Assembly: GCA_946185835.1 (NCBI GenBank)
Contig: CAMHKW010000001.1
Span: forward strand, 1-64,000
Direction of reading: 5' to 3'
Source: an uncultured Bacteroidales bacterium
Lineage (GTDB): Bacteria > Bacteroidota > Bacteroidia > Bacteroidales > Paludibacteraceae
DNA: 64,000 nucleotides
Shown here: positions 19,881 to 28,386 of the stretch, in pieces
Numbering within the stretch: position 1 is the first letter of the stretch
How the letters are laid out: every line of letters starts with the position of its first letter
Position numbers and translations under genes: made by a program
The notes under the pieces: generated by a model
Database searches by the model: none
What the model was told of the DNA's origin: nothing
Seen by the model: the letters and a program-made list of their open reading frames with translations, nothing else

Positions 19881-20534
19881 CTATGCGTATTTTATTATTA
19901 TGGTCTTCAGCGTCTTGCCAACAGAGTTGGCTTTGTCGGTAGCTGACTCCATACCTTGCATCAGGTCTTTGACCTTGATAAGCTCTACCGCATCTTTCTC
20001 GTTTTCGAAGAGGTCTTGCAAGAAACTCTCGTATACCTCGTCGCCCTCGTGCTCAAGGTCGTGTAGCCGTTGGCATTGCTCAAGTGCCACCTCGGGCTTC
20101 TTGGAAATAGTCTGTAGCTCGTTCATGCCCGTGCGGATACATTTGGCACCCTCTAATATTATCTCTGCCATGTGCATAGCCTTGGTCGGTATCTGCTTGG
20201 GCTTGTATAGCAAAATACGCTTCGACGATGATGTGATAAGGTCAACCACGTCATCAAGAGTGCCGGTCAGACCATGCATGTCCTCGCGGTCGAAGGGCGA
20301 TACGAAAGCATCGTTTAGTTCGTTGAAAATAGTAATCACGATATTGTCACATTCGGTCTCTATCGCTTTTATCTGCGGATAGATCTCCTCTTGGCGCTGA
20401 CGATCGGTCTCAGACAAGAGCTGAGTGAACAAGTCGGCAGCTTCTACTGTGGCTTCGCCCATGCGGCGAAACATCGGGAAGAACTTATCTTCCTTAGGAA
20501 GAAAAATAGAAAAAATGGAATTTAAAGCTGACAT
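19881..20534 (-). CDS. DUF47-family (PhoU-like) Pit accessory protein
   Basis: A 217-residue cytosolic, mostly helical protein of the DUF47/PhoU-like family, which commonly accompanies Pit transporters. Typical segments are MFRRMGEATVEAADLFTQLL, IKAIETECDNIVITIFNELN, PFDREDMHGLTGTLDDVVDL and HDLEHEGDEVYESFLQDLFE. The ATG at 20534 is chosen because an earlier in-frame ATG at 20591 lies upstream of the -7 box at 20562-20569. It is the first gene of a two-gene operon with pit. Confidence 0.88.
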   Translation of the reverse strand: MSALNSIFSIFLPKEDKFFPMFRRMGEATVEAADLFTQLLSETDRQRQEEIYPQIKAIETECDNIVITIFNELNDAFVSPFDREDMHGLTGTLDDVVDLITSSSKRILLYKPKQIPTKAMHMAEIILEGAKCIRTGMNELQTISKKPEVALEQCQRLHDLEHEGDEVYESFLQDLFENEKDAVELIKVKDLMQGMESATDKANSVGKTLKTIIIKYA

Positions 20535-20561
20535 ACGTTTGTGTAGAAATATATAGCGGTG

Positions 20562-20569
20562 CAAAGGTA
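20562..20569 (-). promoter_or_regulatory. -7 box of the DUF47-pit operon
   Basis: TACCTTTG on the minus strand, 28 nt ahead of the ATG at 20534. It fixes the DUF47 start downstream of this point. Confidence 0.65.
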
Positions 20570-20651
20570 CAACTTTTTTTTCAATTATCAAAACTTTAAA
20601 AGCGTATGTGTACTCGAAAATAGATAGCTATGAAACAATGCCCGAATAATA

Positions 20652-22160
20652 TCAGTCTTGTTCCACTTCGCTTGAGACTTTGATGGTAGTACCTTTGTCT
20701 TTGCGGCTTATGATGAGCATTCCCACGAAGGTGAGGGCGGCATTGAGCAGCAGTCGCTCGTGAGAGAACTGATAGCCGCCTAACCATGCCTTAGAGTTGG
20801 CATCGATAACCCAAGTGATGACAGGTGCTGCCACTGCTACAAGCGGTATCAGGCGGTCGCGCACTTTAAGGCGGGTTAACATACCAAAGCAGAACATGCC
20901 AAGCAGAGGACCATAGGTATAAGATGCTACTTTGTATACCGTCTGTATCACTGAGTCGTCGTTGAGCAAGTAGATGACATAGATGGCGACAGCCATCAGC
21001 ACTGCCATCAGCAGATGAACCCGGCGGCGGGTAGTGGCAGTGTGACGCTCGTCAGAGGTCAACCGACGAGTCAGTTGGTATGAGGAAAGAATATCAATGG
21101 TAAACGAGGTCGTCAACGCCGTCAGAGCACTGCCCGCTGCCGAATAGGCAGATGCAATGAATCCTACAACGAACAGCACACCCACTACTACGGGAAAGTA
21201 GTTGCCCGTGGCAAGGAAGGGGAAGACATCGTCGCCTTTGAGAGCTGAACCATCTCTGTTCACAAGGGCAATGCCATTGACTTCGGCATAGCGGTAGAGT
21301 AGCCAGCCTAAGACTAAAAACAGGAAGATAACCACTATCTGCATCAGCGCCGCTGTGATGATGTTCTTTTGCGCATCGCGGTGGTTCTTGCACGACAAGG
21401 TGCGCTGCATCAGGTCTTGGTCGAGACCGGTGGTGGCAACTAACAAAAAGATACCCGCTACAAACTGCTTCCAGAAGTACTTGCCATCGTTGGGGTTGTC
21501 GAAGAAGAACATACGCGACCGCTCCGAGTCGGCAAAGCCGTCGAAGCTCACACCGCTGCGCAGCACGAAGACGATACACAGCACTACCGAGAGTATCAGA
21601 CAAGTGGTCTTCAGCAGGTCAGTCCAGATAACCGACTTCACACCTCCCCTGAACGTGCACAGATAAGCTATCGCCACGGTGAAGATGGCATTAACCCAAA
21701 ATGGTATGCCAAGAGGGGTGAAGACAAGCAACTGCAGCACACTGCCAACCACAAACAACCTAACCGAAGCACCCAACATCTTGCTCACGAAGAAAAACCA
21801 CGCTCCGGTCTTATACGAACTCACGCCAAAGCGAGTGTTCAGATACTCATATATACTCGTCAGGTTAAGCCTATAGTACATCGGTATAAGCACGTAGGCT
21901 ATTATCAGCTGTCCGACAGTGAAACCCAGCACCATCTGCATGTAAGAGAAACCTGCACCCTCGACCATGCCGGGCACACTCACAAAAGTGACACCGGAGA
22001 TAGCTGCACCTATGGTCGACATCGCCACCACTATCCAGTTGCTTTTCCTGTTGCCGGAGAAGAACCCTTGGTTGTCGGTACCACGACCGGCAAAATAACT
22101 GATACTGAACAATACTACGAAATAGACTGCGATGACGCAAAGAATAAGAATAGGTGACAT
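20652..22160 (-). CDS. Sodium/solute symporter (SSS family)
   Basis: An integral membrane symporter of about 502 residues with 12-13 hydrophobic segments. SSS features include YFAGRGTDNQGFFSGNRKSN near the N-terminus, MSTIGAAISGVTFVSVPGMV, YEYLNTRFG and GLDQDLMQRTLSCKNHRDAQ in the middle, and SAYSAAGSALTALTTSFTID in the conserved C-terminal half. Substrate cannot be assigned. The ATG at 22160 gives a first residue directly before TM1; ATG 22181 is an alternative seven codons upstream. A -7 box lies at 22210-22217. Confidence 0.88.
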   Translation of the reverse strand: MSPILILCVIAVYFVVLFSISYFAGRGTDNQGFFSGNRKSNWIVVAMSTIGAAISGVTFVSVPGMVEGAGFSYMQMVLGFTVGQLIIAYVLIPMYYRLNLTSIYEYLNTRFGVSSYKTGAWFFFVSKMLGASVRLFVVGSVLQLLVFTPLGIPFWVNAIFTVAIAYLCTFRGGVKSVIWTDLLKTTCLILSVVLCIVFVLRSGVSFDGFADSERSRMFFFDNPNDGKYFWKQFVAGIFLLVATTGLDQDLMQRTLSCKNHRDAQKNIITAALMQIVVIFLFLVLGWLLYRYAEVNGIALVNRDGSALKGDDVFPFLATGNYFPVVVGVLFVVGFIASAYSAAGSALTALTTSFTIDILSSYQLTRRLTSDERHTATTRRRVHLLMAVLMAVAIYVIYLLNDDSVIQTVYKVASYTYGPLLGMFCFGMLTRLKVRDRLIPLVAVAAPVITWVIDANSKAWLGGYQFSHERLLLNAALTFVGMLIISRKDKGTTIKVSSEVEQD

Positions 22161-22209
22161 GGCGGTATTGATTTTCGACAACCCGGCTGAGCTGCCGGTA
22201 ATTAGTGTG

Positions 22210-22217
22210 CAAAATTA
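22210..22217 (-). promoter_or_regulatory. -7 box of the SSS symporter gene
   Basis: TAATTTTG on the minus strand, about 50 nt ahead of the symporter start and divergent from the promoter at 22272-22279. Confidence 0.5.
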
Positions 22218-22271
22218 CTCATTTATTCTCACATGAACAAAACAGAATTTTGTTTTTAGAAAAAAATACAC

Positions 22272-22279
22272 TAACTTTG
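22272..22279 (+). promoter_or_regulatory. -7 box of the CoA-transferase gene
   Basis: TAACTTTG about 120 nt ahead of the ATG at 22399. The resulting leader contains the 9-bp array at 22295-22356. Confidence 0.6.
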
Positions 22280-22294
22280 CAAGCTGTTTGCAGC

Positions 22295-22356
22295 GATTCG
22301 GCATCTCGGCATCTCGGCATCCCGGCATTTCGGCATCCCGGCATCCCGGTAGCCCG
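22295..22356 (+). repeat. 9-bp CCCGACATC-type array, locus 2
   Basis: About seven units of the CTCGGCATC/CCCGGCATC variant. They lie inside the presumed 5' leader of the CoA-transferase gene, unlike the other loci, which lie at 3' ends. Confidence 0.85.
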
Positions 22357-22398
22357 AAACAAAAGAAACGAAACATTAACATTTAAAACAACAATAAT

Positions 22399-23889
22399 AT
22401 GCTACGATTTATGACTGCTGCCCAGGCGGCAGAGTTTATCAACAATGGCGATGTAGTGGGTATGGGTGGTTTCACTCCTGCCGGTGCTCCTAAAGATGTG
22501 CCTACAGCCATTGCTCACCGAGCTGAGGCTTTTCATGCTCGCGGTGAAGAGTTTAAGATAGGTATCTATACAGGTGCCTCCACCGGTGACTCGTGCGACG
22601 GTATGCTCGCTCGTGCTCATGCCATTCAGTTCCGTGCACCCTATCAGTCGAACAAAGACCTGCGGACCGAGCTGAACGCTCAAGATGCTCATTATTTCGA
22701 CATGCACCTCAGTCAACTTGCTCAGGAGCTGCGCTATGGCTTCCTTCCCAAACCTAAGTTCGCCATCATCGAGGCTTGCGAGGTGACTGAAGACGGCGAG
22801 ATAGTGCCTACCGCAGGTGTGGGTATCATGCCTACCATCTGCCGACTTGCCGACCATATCATCGTCGAACTCAACGAGGCTATGCCGGCAACGATGCGCG
22901 GCTTGCACGACCTCTATGAACCTCTCGACCCGCCAATGCGCCGTGAGATACCTGTCTACCATGTCAGCGACCGTATCGGCACCGACTGCATCAAAGTAAA
23001 TCCCGAAAAGATAATAGCCATCGTGCGTACCAACCGCCCCAACGAAGTGGGTAAGTTCACTCCGCTCGACGAGACAACAGAGAAGATAGGAGCCAATGTA
23101 GCACAGTTCCTCGAAGACGAGATACATGCCGGCAGAATACCAAAGGAGTTCTTACCAATACAGTCGGGTGTGGGCAACATCGCCAATGCTGTGTTGGGTG
23201 CCCTCGGCGAGAACCCGCATATCCCGCCGTTCACTATGTATACCGAGGTGATACAAGACTCGGTAGTAGGACTGATGAAAGAAGGACGTGTGACCTTCGC
23301 CTCAGGTTGCTCGCTTACCGTCGGCGCCGACAAACTGCAAGACATCATCGACCATATCGACTTCTTCCGCTCGCGTCTGGTACTGCGTCCGCAAGAGATA
23401 TCCAACAACCCCGAGGTGGCACGCCGACTCGGACTCATCACCATCAACACCGCCCTCGAGGCCGACATCTACGGCAATATCAACTCTACGCACGTGTGCG
23501 GCACTAAGATGATGAACGGCATAGGTGGTTCGGGCGACTTCACCCGCAACGCATATATCTCTATCTTCACCACTCCGTCGGTTGCCAAAGGCGGCGCTAT
23601 CTCGTCGATAGTACCTATGGTATCGCACCTCGACCACTCCGAGCACTCTGTCAAGATACTCATCACCGAACAGGGTATAGCCGACCTGAGAGGCAAGAGC
23701 CCGATACAACGCGCACACTGCATCATCGACAACTGCGTCTCACCCGAATACAAAGAGTTGCTGCGCGACTACCTCGCTCATTGCAAGACCGCACATACTC
23801 CGCATAACCTCGCTCTGGCAACTGCCATGCATCGCGAGTTTATAGCTTCAGGCGACATGCGTAACACCAAGTGGGAAAACTACTTGTAG
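22399..23889 (+). CDS. Acetyl-CoA hydrolase/succinate CoA-transferase family protein
   Basis: A 496-residue class I CoA-transferase that moves CoA between acyl groups, most likely succinyl-CoA and acetate or propionate in a succinate-forming anaerobe. Motifs are GGFTPAGAPKDVPTAIAHRA near residue 22, YTGASTGDSCDG, GVGIMPTICRLADHIIVELN, and FTMYTEVIQDSVVGLM near residue 276, whose Glu is the expected catalytic residue. The C-terminal half has GCSLTVGAD, GIGGSGDFTRNA and LITEQGIADLRG. The exact acyl pair is inferred. It is the only gene between the divergent symporter and the convergent recombinase. Confidence 0.9.
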   Translation: MLRFMTAAQAAEFINNGDVVGMGGFTPAGAPKDVPTAIAHRAEAFHARGEEFKIGIYTGASTGDSCDGMLARAHAIQFRAPYQSNKDLRTELNAQDAHYFDMHLSQLAQELRYGFLPKPKFAIIEACEVTEDGEIVPTAGVGIMPTICRLADHIIVELNEAMPATMRGLHDLYEPLDPPMRREIPVYHVSDRIGTDCIKVNPEKIIAIVRTNRPNEVGKFTPLDETTEKIGANVAQFLEDEIHAGRIPKEFLPIQSGVGNIANAVLGALGENPHIPPFTMYTEVIQDSVVGLMKEGRVTFASGCSLTVGADKLQDIIDHIDFFRSRLVLRPQEISNNPEVARRLGLITINTALEADIYGNINSTHVCGTKMMNGIGGSGDFTRNAYISIFTTPSVAKGGAISSIVPMVSHLDHSEHSVKILITEQGIADLRGKSPIQRAHCIIDNCVSPEYKELLRDYLAHCKTAHTPHNLALATAMHREFIASGDMRNTKWENYL

Positions 23890-23899
23890 AGACGATATC

Positions 23900-23990
23900 C
23901 TGATTTCTCGACATCTCGCGATCTCGACATTTCGCGATCTCGACATCTCGACATCTCGTGATCTCGTGATCTCGTGATCTCGACATCTCC
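23900..23990 (+). repeat. 9-bp CCCGACATC-type array, locus 3
   Basis: Ten degenerate units (CTCGACATC, CTCGCGATC, CTCGTGATC) start about 10 bp after the TAG of the CoA-transferase gene. Confidence 0.9.
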
Positions 23991-24000
23991 AAAAAACATA

Positions 24001-24027
24001 ATAAGGGCGGCAGCGATGCCGCCTTTA
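24001..24027. terminator. Bidirectional terminator between convergent genes
   Basis: An 11-bp stem (TAAGGGCGGCA with TGCCGCCTTTA, one G-U pair) around loop GCGA, with A-rich DNA on the left and T-rich on the right. It lies between the CoA-transferase and recombinase genes. Confidence 0.8.
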
Positions 24028-24043
24028 TCGTACTACGTCTTCT

Positions 24044-24670
24044 TTATTGTATCTCGTTTTCTTCGGCGATAAATAGTTGGTAGTATCTGAAGACCGTATT
24101 TTTTGTGACATGCAGTCGTCGTGCCACCTCTCGCATGCTCACTCCCTGCTTGAGCCACCGTCGGATGCGACTGTCGTATTTCGAGAGTTTGTAGTGTTTC
24201 TGATACTTGCACTCGCCTTGTGCCGGTCTGCCCACGTGTACCTTGCCTTCTGCCGACACCCGCTTGAGTGCCTCGCGGGTGCGCTGCGAGATGAGGTTGC
24301 GCTCTATCTCTGCCGACAGACCGAAGGCAAAAGCCAGCACCTTCGACTGTATGTCTTCACCAAGACGGTAGTTGTCTTTGATAGTCCAAATCTGACACTC
24401 CTTATTCATGCAGATGTTAAGTATCTCCATAATCATAAAGAGGTTACGCCCAAGGCGTGAGAGCTCAGAGCAGATGATGATATCACCTTTCTTCACTTTC
24501 TTGAGCAGCTTGCCCAACAGACGTTTGTTGTAGCTTTTGGTGCCCGAGATAGTCTCTTCTATCCAACCGTCGATGCCGATTTGTTTGACCTCGCAAAATC
24601 GCACGATTTCGAAACGCTGGTTCTCGACAGTCTGACGGTCGGAGCTGACGCGTATGTAACCGTAAGTCAT
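24044..24670 (-). CDS. Mpi-like serine site-specific recombinase (DNA invertase family)
   Basis: A 208-residue small serine recombinase. The N-terminal catalytic domain starts MTYGYIRVSSDRQTVENQRF, with the nucleophilic Ser in RVSS. It continues with the conserved ELSRLGRNLFMIMEILN near residue 69 and FGLSAEIERNLISQRTREAL near residue 115. The C-terminus is a helix-turn-helix (GVSMREVARRLHVTKNTVFR). The opening strongly resembles Mpi, the Bacteroides invertase that flips many promoters. No transposase or prophage genes adjoin it. No invertible segment with matching inverted repeats was recognised in this window. Confidence 0.85.
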   Translation of the reverse strand: MTYGYIRVSSDRQTVENQRFEIVRFCEVKQIGIDGWIEETISGTKSYNKRLLGKLLKKVKKGDIIICSELSRLGRNLFMIMEILNICMNKECQIWTIKDNYRLGEDIQSKVLAFAFGLSAEIERNLISQRTREALKRVSAEGKVHVGRPAQGECKYQKHYKLSKYDSRIRRWLKQGVSMREVARRLHVTKNTVFRYYQLFIAEENEIQ

Positions 24671-24695
24671 AGTGTTGTGGTTTTAATAAAGTAAA

Positions 24696-24739
24696 TCGAC
24701 GCATTGTCTCCAATATGTGAGGCGGAGTCAATGCGTCGA
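24696..24739. terminator. 16-bp inverted repeat upstream of the recombinase
   Basis: TCGACGCATTGTCTCC (24696-24711) and its inverse GGAGTCAATGCGTCGA (24724-24739) form a stem with one mismatch and a 12-nt loop. It lies between the nuclease-like gene and the recombinase, both on the minus strand. It may terminate the former, act as an attenuator of the latter, or be a recombination site. Confidence 0.6.
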
Positions 24740-24759
24740 GTAAAAAATATGTGGCTTCG

Positions 24760-26121
24760 TTATTTGCCTAACCGCAGTCCGATGAGTATCGGGTCGTGGT
24801 CGGAATACCGGAAGAGCAGATTGCGTTTAGCTGCTCTCGACATGTGTCGGCGGATGTCTTTGGGAGCATTAGTGGGGATGTTGTTCTTCTTGAAGTTGTA
24901 TTTCGAGTAGTAAGCCGCCGAGTAGTAAAAGTCGGTGTTCCAGTGTAGAGGATGTGCCGTCGTGATTTGCTTTGCCATCGTGGGTGAGGCATATACGCGG
25001 TCTAAGTAGCCACATTCACCTTTATAACTATACGAGTAGCCAAGGCTATCGGTGGTCATCAGTACGTCGTTATATCCTGCATCTACGATGTCGCGAACGG
25101 GTTTCTCAAAACCGTAAGAGTTGAAGTCTCCTACAATCAGTACGTCGGGGTCGGTGTACGCACCATCGTCGTATGCACGACGGATGCATTGCAGCAGCGC
25201 GCGCGTGTTGGCAAGTCGTTTGCGGCACGACTCTTCAGATGTGCCGCGTTTGCTGCGAAGATGATTCAGCGAGAGAATGAAACGCTCGCCGTTCGACAAC
25301 TGCTCGAAGCCTTGCAGCAGGAACCTGTGGGCGTAGATACTGCTTTTGTCGGGATAGGCAAAGCGCATCTCGCCATACGGACGCACACGTGAGTTGTCGT
25401 AGATGAATCCGACGGAGATGGTGTCGCCATCGGTAGTGCCGGTGCTGATGAAGCTATATCGGTCGCTGTGCGTCAGACGATTCATCATGTCGGTAAGCTC
25501 GGCAGGTGCTGAGTCGCCTTTCTCTATCTCGCAGATGGCGTAGATGTCGGCTTTGATGCGTGTGAGAGCTGTGGCTACCTTGTAGCACTGAAAGGCGTGC
25601 TGCCCCTCAGTGTTACGTTTGGTGGCATAGCCGCCTTGGTGAACGAAGTAGTTTTGTATGTTGGTGGCACATACAAGCAGTTCCGCCCCCTGCATGTCTG
25701 GTAACCGCTTCGATGGACGATAGTTGCTGAAATGCGGCTGCTTGCCGGTCTGCAAGGTGCGTATGCCCGTCACTGTAGCCTTAAGGTTGCTTACCCTTGC
25801 ACCGAGGTTGAGGTTATAGGGCTTCGGACATTCTATCTTGATACGTGTGGTTGCGCTGTATCTCACGTTCTGCCAATAGGCTGCCGAGTCTCCCTTATTT
25901 AAACCGTCAGCCCTCTCCTCAGGAACATACAGACGTTCCGGCGCTAAATAAAGTGAGTCGTAGAAGCTGCCACACACCACCATCGGTGTGGTCAGACATA
26001 TCTGTTTGCCAATGTACCGCTGCCAACCGCCGTCTTGCAGCTGTTGGTAGCTCACGCGCTCTGTGGCAAAGGCACTACCCGCTACCACTAAGGCGAGAAG
26101 AAAGAGGTGAAGACGTTTCAT
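24760..26121 (-). CDS. Secreted endonuclease/exonuclease/phosphatase-family protein
   Basis: A 453-residue exported protein. The ATG at 26121 gives a signal peptide (MKRLHLFLLALVVAGSAFA); the region upstream is a 9-bp repeat array. Residues about 20-135 are a small N-terminal beta domain of the kind fused to extracellular nucleases. The EEP domain follows: ATNIQNYF near residue 150, the metal-binding Glu in YAICEIEKGD near residue 195, NHLRSKRG, VLIVGDFNSYG near residue 330 and the C-terminal SDHDPILIGL. All expected catalytic elements are visible. It could degrade DNA or phosphoesters outside the cytosol; the substrate is inferred. Confidence 0.87.
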   Translation of the reverse strand: MKRLHLFLLALVVAGSAFATERVSYQQLQDGGWQRYIGKQICLTTPMVVCGSFYDSLYLAPERLYVPEERADGLNKGDSAAYWQNVRYSATTRIKIECPKPYNLNLGARVSNLKATVTGIRTLQTGKQPHFSNYRPSKRLPDMQGAELLVCATNIQNYFVHQGGYATKRNTEGQHAFQCYKVATALTRIKADIYAICEIEKGDSAPAELTDMMNRLTHSDRYSFISTGTTDGDTISVGFIYDNSRVRPYGEMRFAYPDKSSIYAHRFLLQGFEQLSNGERFILSLNHLRSKRGTSEESCRKRLANTRALLQCIRRAYDDGAYTDPDVLIVGDFNSYGFEKPVRDIVDAGYNDVLMTTDSLGYSYSYKGECGYLDRVYASPTMAKQITTAHPLHWNTDFYYSAAYYSKYNFKKNNIPTNAPKDIRRHMSRAAKRNLLFRYSDHDPILIGLRLGK

Positions 26122-26145
26122 AGGGAAGAGTTTTAGTTTTTTTTT

Positions 26146-26181
26146 TCGGTATTCCGGCATCCCGGTTTCCCGGCATCCCGA
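26146..26181 (+). repeat. 9-bp CCCGACATC-type array, locus 4
   Basis: Four degenerate units (TTCCGGCAT, CCCGGTTTC, CCCGGCATC) between two minus-strand genes. The orientation on the + strand is the same as at the other loci. Confidence 0.75.
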
Positions 26182-26186
26182 ATATA

Positions 26187-26885
26187 TTATAGCTGTCCTG
26201 CTTCTACAAGAAGGATAATGCGCTCGGTTATCTGGTCTTTGTCTGCTCCGTCGTATTGTTCCTTAAGGTCGTTGCCTACTAACTTCGCTACTCCTTGCCA
26301 GAGGTTGGCGATGAAAGTGCCTCTGTACATCTGTATCACTTCGTACGAGGTCTTCCCCGTCTCGCGGTCAACGAGTTTCATAAGCATCTGCCCTTGTCCG
26401 GCTGTCCATTTGCTCAGGTCGACTTTGTACTGCTGCATCAGAGTCTTCTCGTATTGCTTCCAGAATTTCTTTTGTTGTCGTCGGTCCATCTGCGACATCA
26501 CCTCCGCTGTTCGTTCCATCTCCTTGGCTATGAGCTTGGCGTATGGCAGTGTTAGTTTGACGTCTCTTACTGTTCGCCAATAGAAACGTTCTTGCTTTTT
26601 GTTTTTGAACTTCATTGGCGGGAAGACATACACCTCTTTGAGCCATGCAAGGTATAGTGTATCGCCGTCAATGACTTGCATCGCTGTCTTGGCGAGGTGT
26701 GTGCTGTCGCTTCTCGAACTCTTTCCAAGCGATGCATACTGATTGTTGCCTAACATCCTTGTGCCTTTGGCTCTTATCTGTGCTTCAGTGGTGTAACCTG
26801 ATGCCGGCTGTTGTGCCACAACTATGCCGGTGCTTGCACCAACAAGCACTATCAGAGCAACGATATGTGACAATTGTTGTTTCAT
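26187..26885 (-). CDS. DUF4294 domain exported protein
   Basis: A 232-residue protein with a signal peptide (MKQQLSHIVALIVLVGASTG then IVVAQQ) from the ATG at 26885. The DUF4294 region holds VIDGDTLYLAWLKEVYVFPP, FYWRTVRDVKLTLPYAKLIA and the following helical FWKQYEKTLMQQYKVDLSKW. It ends QLYR-like with IQMYRGTFIANLWQGVAKLV. The family is common in Bacteroidota and has no established function. Its periplasmic or envelope location is inferred from the signal. Confidence 0.83.
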   Translation of the reverse strand: MKQQLSHIVALIVLVGASTGIVVAQQPASGYTTEAQIRAKGTRMLGNNQYASLGKSSRSDSTHLAKTAMQVIDGDTLYLAWLKEVYVFPPMKFKNKKQERFYWRTVRDVKLTLPYAKLIAKEMERTAEVMSQMDRRQQKKFWKQYEKTLMQQYKVDLSKWTAGQGQMLMKLVDRETGKTSYEVIQMYRGTFIANLWQGVAKLVGNDLKEQYDGADKDQITERIILLVEAGQL

Positions 26886-27053
26886 CTGCTCTACAATAGG
26901 CAATTTCTGTGCCAAAACGCACAATGGCAGTGCCGACGGAGTGTTGTAAGATGCGGTTTCGCAGTGGCAGTCGATAAATAGTGAGAGACGGCATACACCG
27001 TCTCCACTCTTTCAGGTGTGTCGTTCTGCGGGTGTGAACTCGCAGAGCAGACC

Positions 27054-28319
27054 TTATTTCTTGCGGCTTAGTTTGTTCTCAAGTTCCTCAATCTCTTTCT
27101 CTTGGTTGTTGATAGTCTTGAGCAGGGCATTGAGTTCCTCGTTTTCAATCGTGGTAGGATATTGTTCGTCTACCATCTGCAAGAAGTCGGCAAGCACATT
27201 CATATAGTTGGTGAAGGCGTCATACGACGACTCATAGTGTCCGTGGTCGGAGGTGGCATGGTTCATATATGCGAAGTGTTGTGCGTCTTGCAACATCAGC
27301 CAGTCGCGTTTTAGGCGTTTGTCGGAGCACAGCCTTACCCGCTCGGTTACGGCATATAGCTTATGTATCGCTTCTTGCTGCAAGTCGTTGCCGCAGAAGG
27401 GGGCGAGGTCTTTGGCTTCGCCAGCCCATGTCATCGGGAAGGGCACGCTGATAGGCGACGAAGGGGTGAGCGCTTTCTGTGCCTCTTGCGGGGTGACGAA
27501 GCACATGTCGCGCTCTAATGCGTAGAACGGCAGTGCCTTCAGGAAATCGAAGATACCCGTCTGAGCATTCTGGCGGATACCGAACGTCTCAGCTCCGAGC
27601 CAGATGTTGATCAGCTGCTCTTCGGCAGGAAGCTCAGAGAGTTGTTGAGCATACTTCTCGGCATCGATCGGGTGATTATGCCAGTTGGGGTCTGAGAAGT
27701 GGAAGGCGAGTTCGTCGCTCAATGCACTGTTGCGCAGCAGCAGCTTCTGACGACTGCTCACCGCCGACTGATAGAGGTAGTTTGGCGACTTCCACGAAAG
27801 GATGTGTTTGGCACCTTCGGTGAGCACCGTCTTATATCCGGCTTTGAGCAATGCCTCGCTGATCTCGTCGGAGTAGAGCAGCTCGGTATTCCATACCGAT
27901 GCCGTCTTCTGACCGAACAACTCAGCGATGAGGTCGGCATGCTGTTTGAACTGGCGTGCGGCTTCGTCGGCATCGAAGTTAGAAGCCAACGAGGCAGCGA
28001 AAGGTGTGGCAAGGAACTCGACACATTGGGTGGCGGCGAGCTCACGCAGAAGGTCGATCATCTCGGGCGAGTACTGCTCGAAAAGCTCTAACGTGATACC
28101 GTCGATGGCAATGGCACAGTGGAACTTACCATGAGAGAACTGAACCATCTCTTTGAGGGTCCGGCACAATGGCAGATAACTCTCGTTGACAAGCCAGCTG
28201 AGGTGTTCCTCGGTCTGCATGTCGTCGTAATAGTAGTGGTCTTGACCTATTTCGAAAAAACGATAGCGTTTGAGTGCAAAAGGAGCATGGAAGCTCAGGC
28301 ACAAGCAGATATTTTTCAT
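27054..28319 (-). CDS. GH57-family alpha-amylase-like glycosidase
   Basis: A 421-residue cytosolic glycoside hydrolase of family 57, with an (alpha/beta)7 barrel. The ATG at 28319 gives MKNICLCLSFHAPFALKRYR; the early segment LSFHAPF is the GH57 opening. FFEIGQDHYYYDDM, TASVWNTELLYSDEISEALL (the nucleophile-region Glu lies in WNTEL) and WLGAETFGI are further family features. A C-terminal coiled coil follows (NNQEKEIEELENKLSRKK). With the GT4 and debranching enzymes upstream it forms a three-gene glycogen operon transcribed from 31724. Confidence 0.88.
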   Translation of the reverse strand: MKNICLCLSFHAPFALKRYRFFEIGQDHYYYDDMQTEEHLSWLVNESYLPLCRTLKEMVQFSHGKFHCAIAIDGITLELFEQYSPEMIDLLRELAATQCVEFLATPFAASLASNFDADEAARQFKQHADLIAELFGQKTASVWNTELLYSDEISEALLKAGYKTVLTEGAKHILSWKSPNYLYQSAVSSRQKLLLRNSALSDELAFHFSDPNWHNHPIDAEKYAQQLSELPAEEQLINIWLGAETFGIRQNAQTGIFDFLKALPFYALERDMCFVTPQEAQKALTPSSPISVPFPMTWAGEAKDLAPFCGNDLQQEAIHKLYAVTERVRLCSDKRLKRDWLMLQDAQHFAYMNHATSDHGHYESSYDAFTNYMNVLADFLQMVDEQYPTTIENEELNALLKTINNQEKEIEELENKLSRKK

Positions 28320-28339
28320 GATAGAGTGAAGTTTAGAAA

Positions 28340-28385
28340 TTAACAATAAGAAATAAGAAATAAGAAATAAGAAATAAGAAATTAT
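28340..28385 (+). repeat. AAATAAG array, locus between GH57 and GT4
   Basis: Five or so copies of the 8-bp unit AAATAAGA in the gap between GH57 and the glycosyltransferase. Similar arrays are at 13135-13162, 36650-36676, 38630-38647 and 44228-44290. Confidence 0.75.
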
Positions 28386-28386
28386 T

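Noticed and set aside
24696-24739. Confirmed invertible site for the recombinase
   Set aside because: The two arms are only 12 bp apart with no promoter between them, which fits a terminator better.
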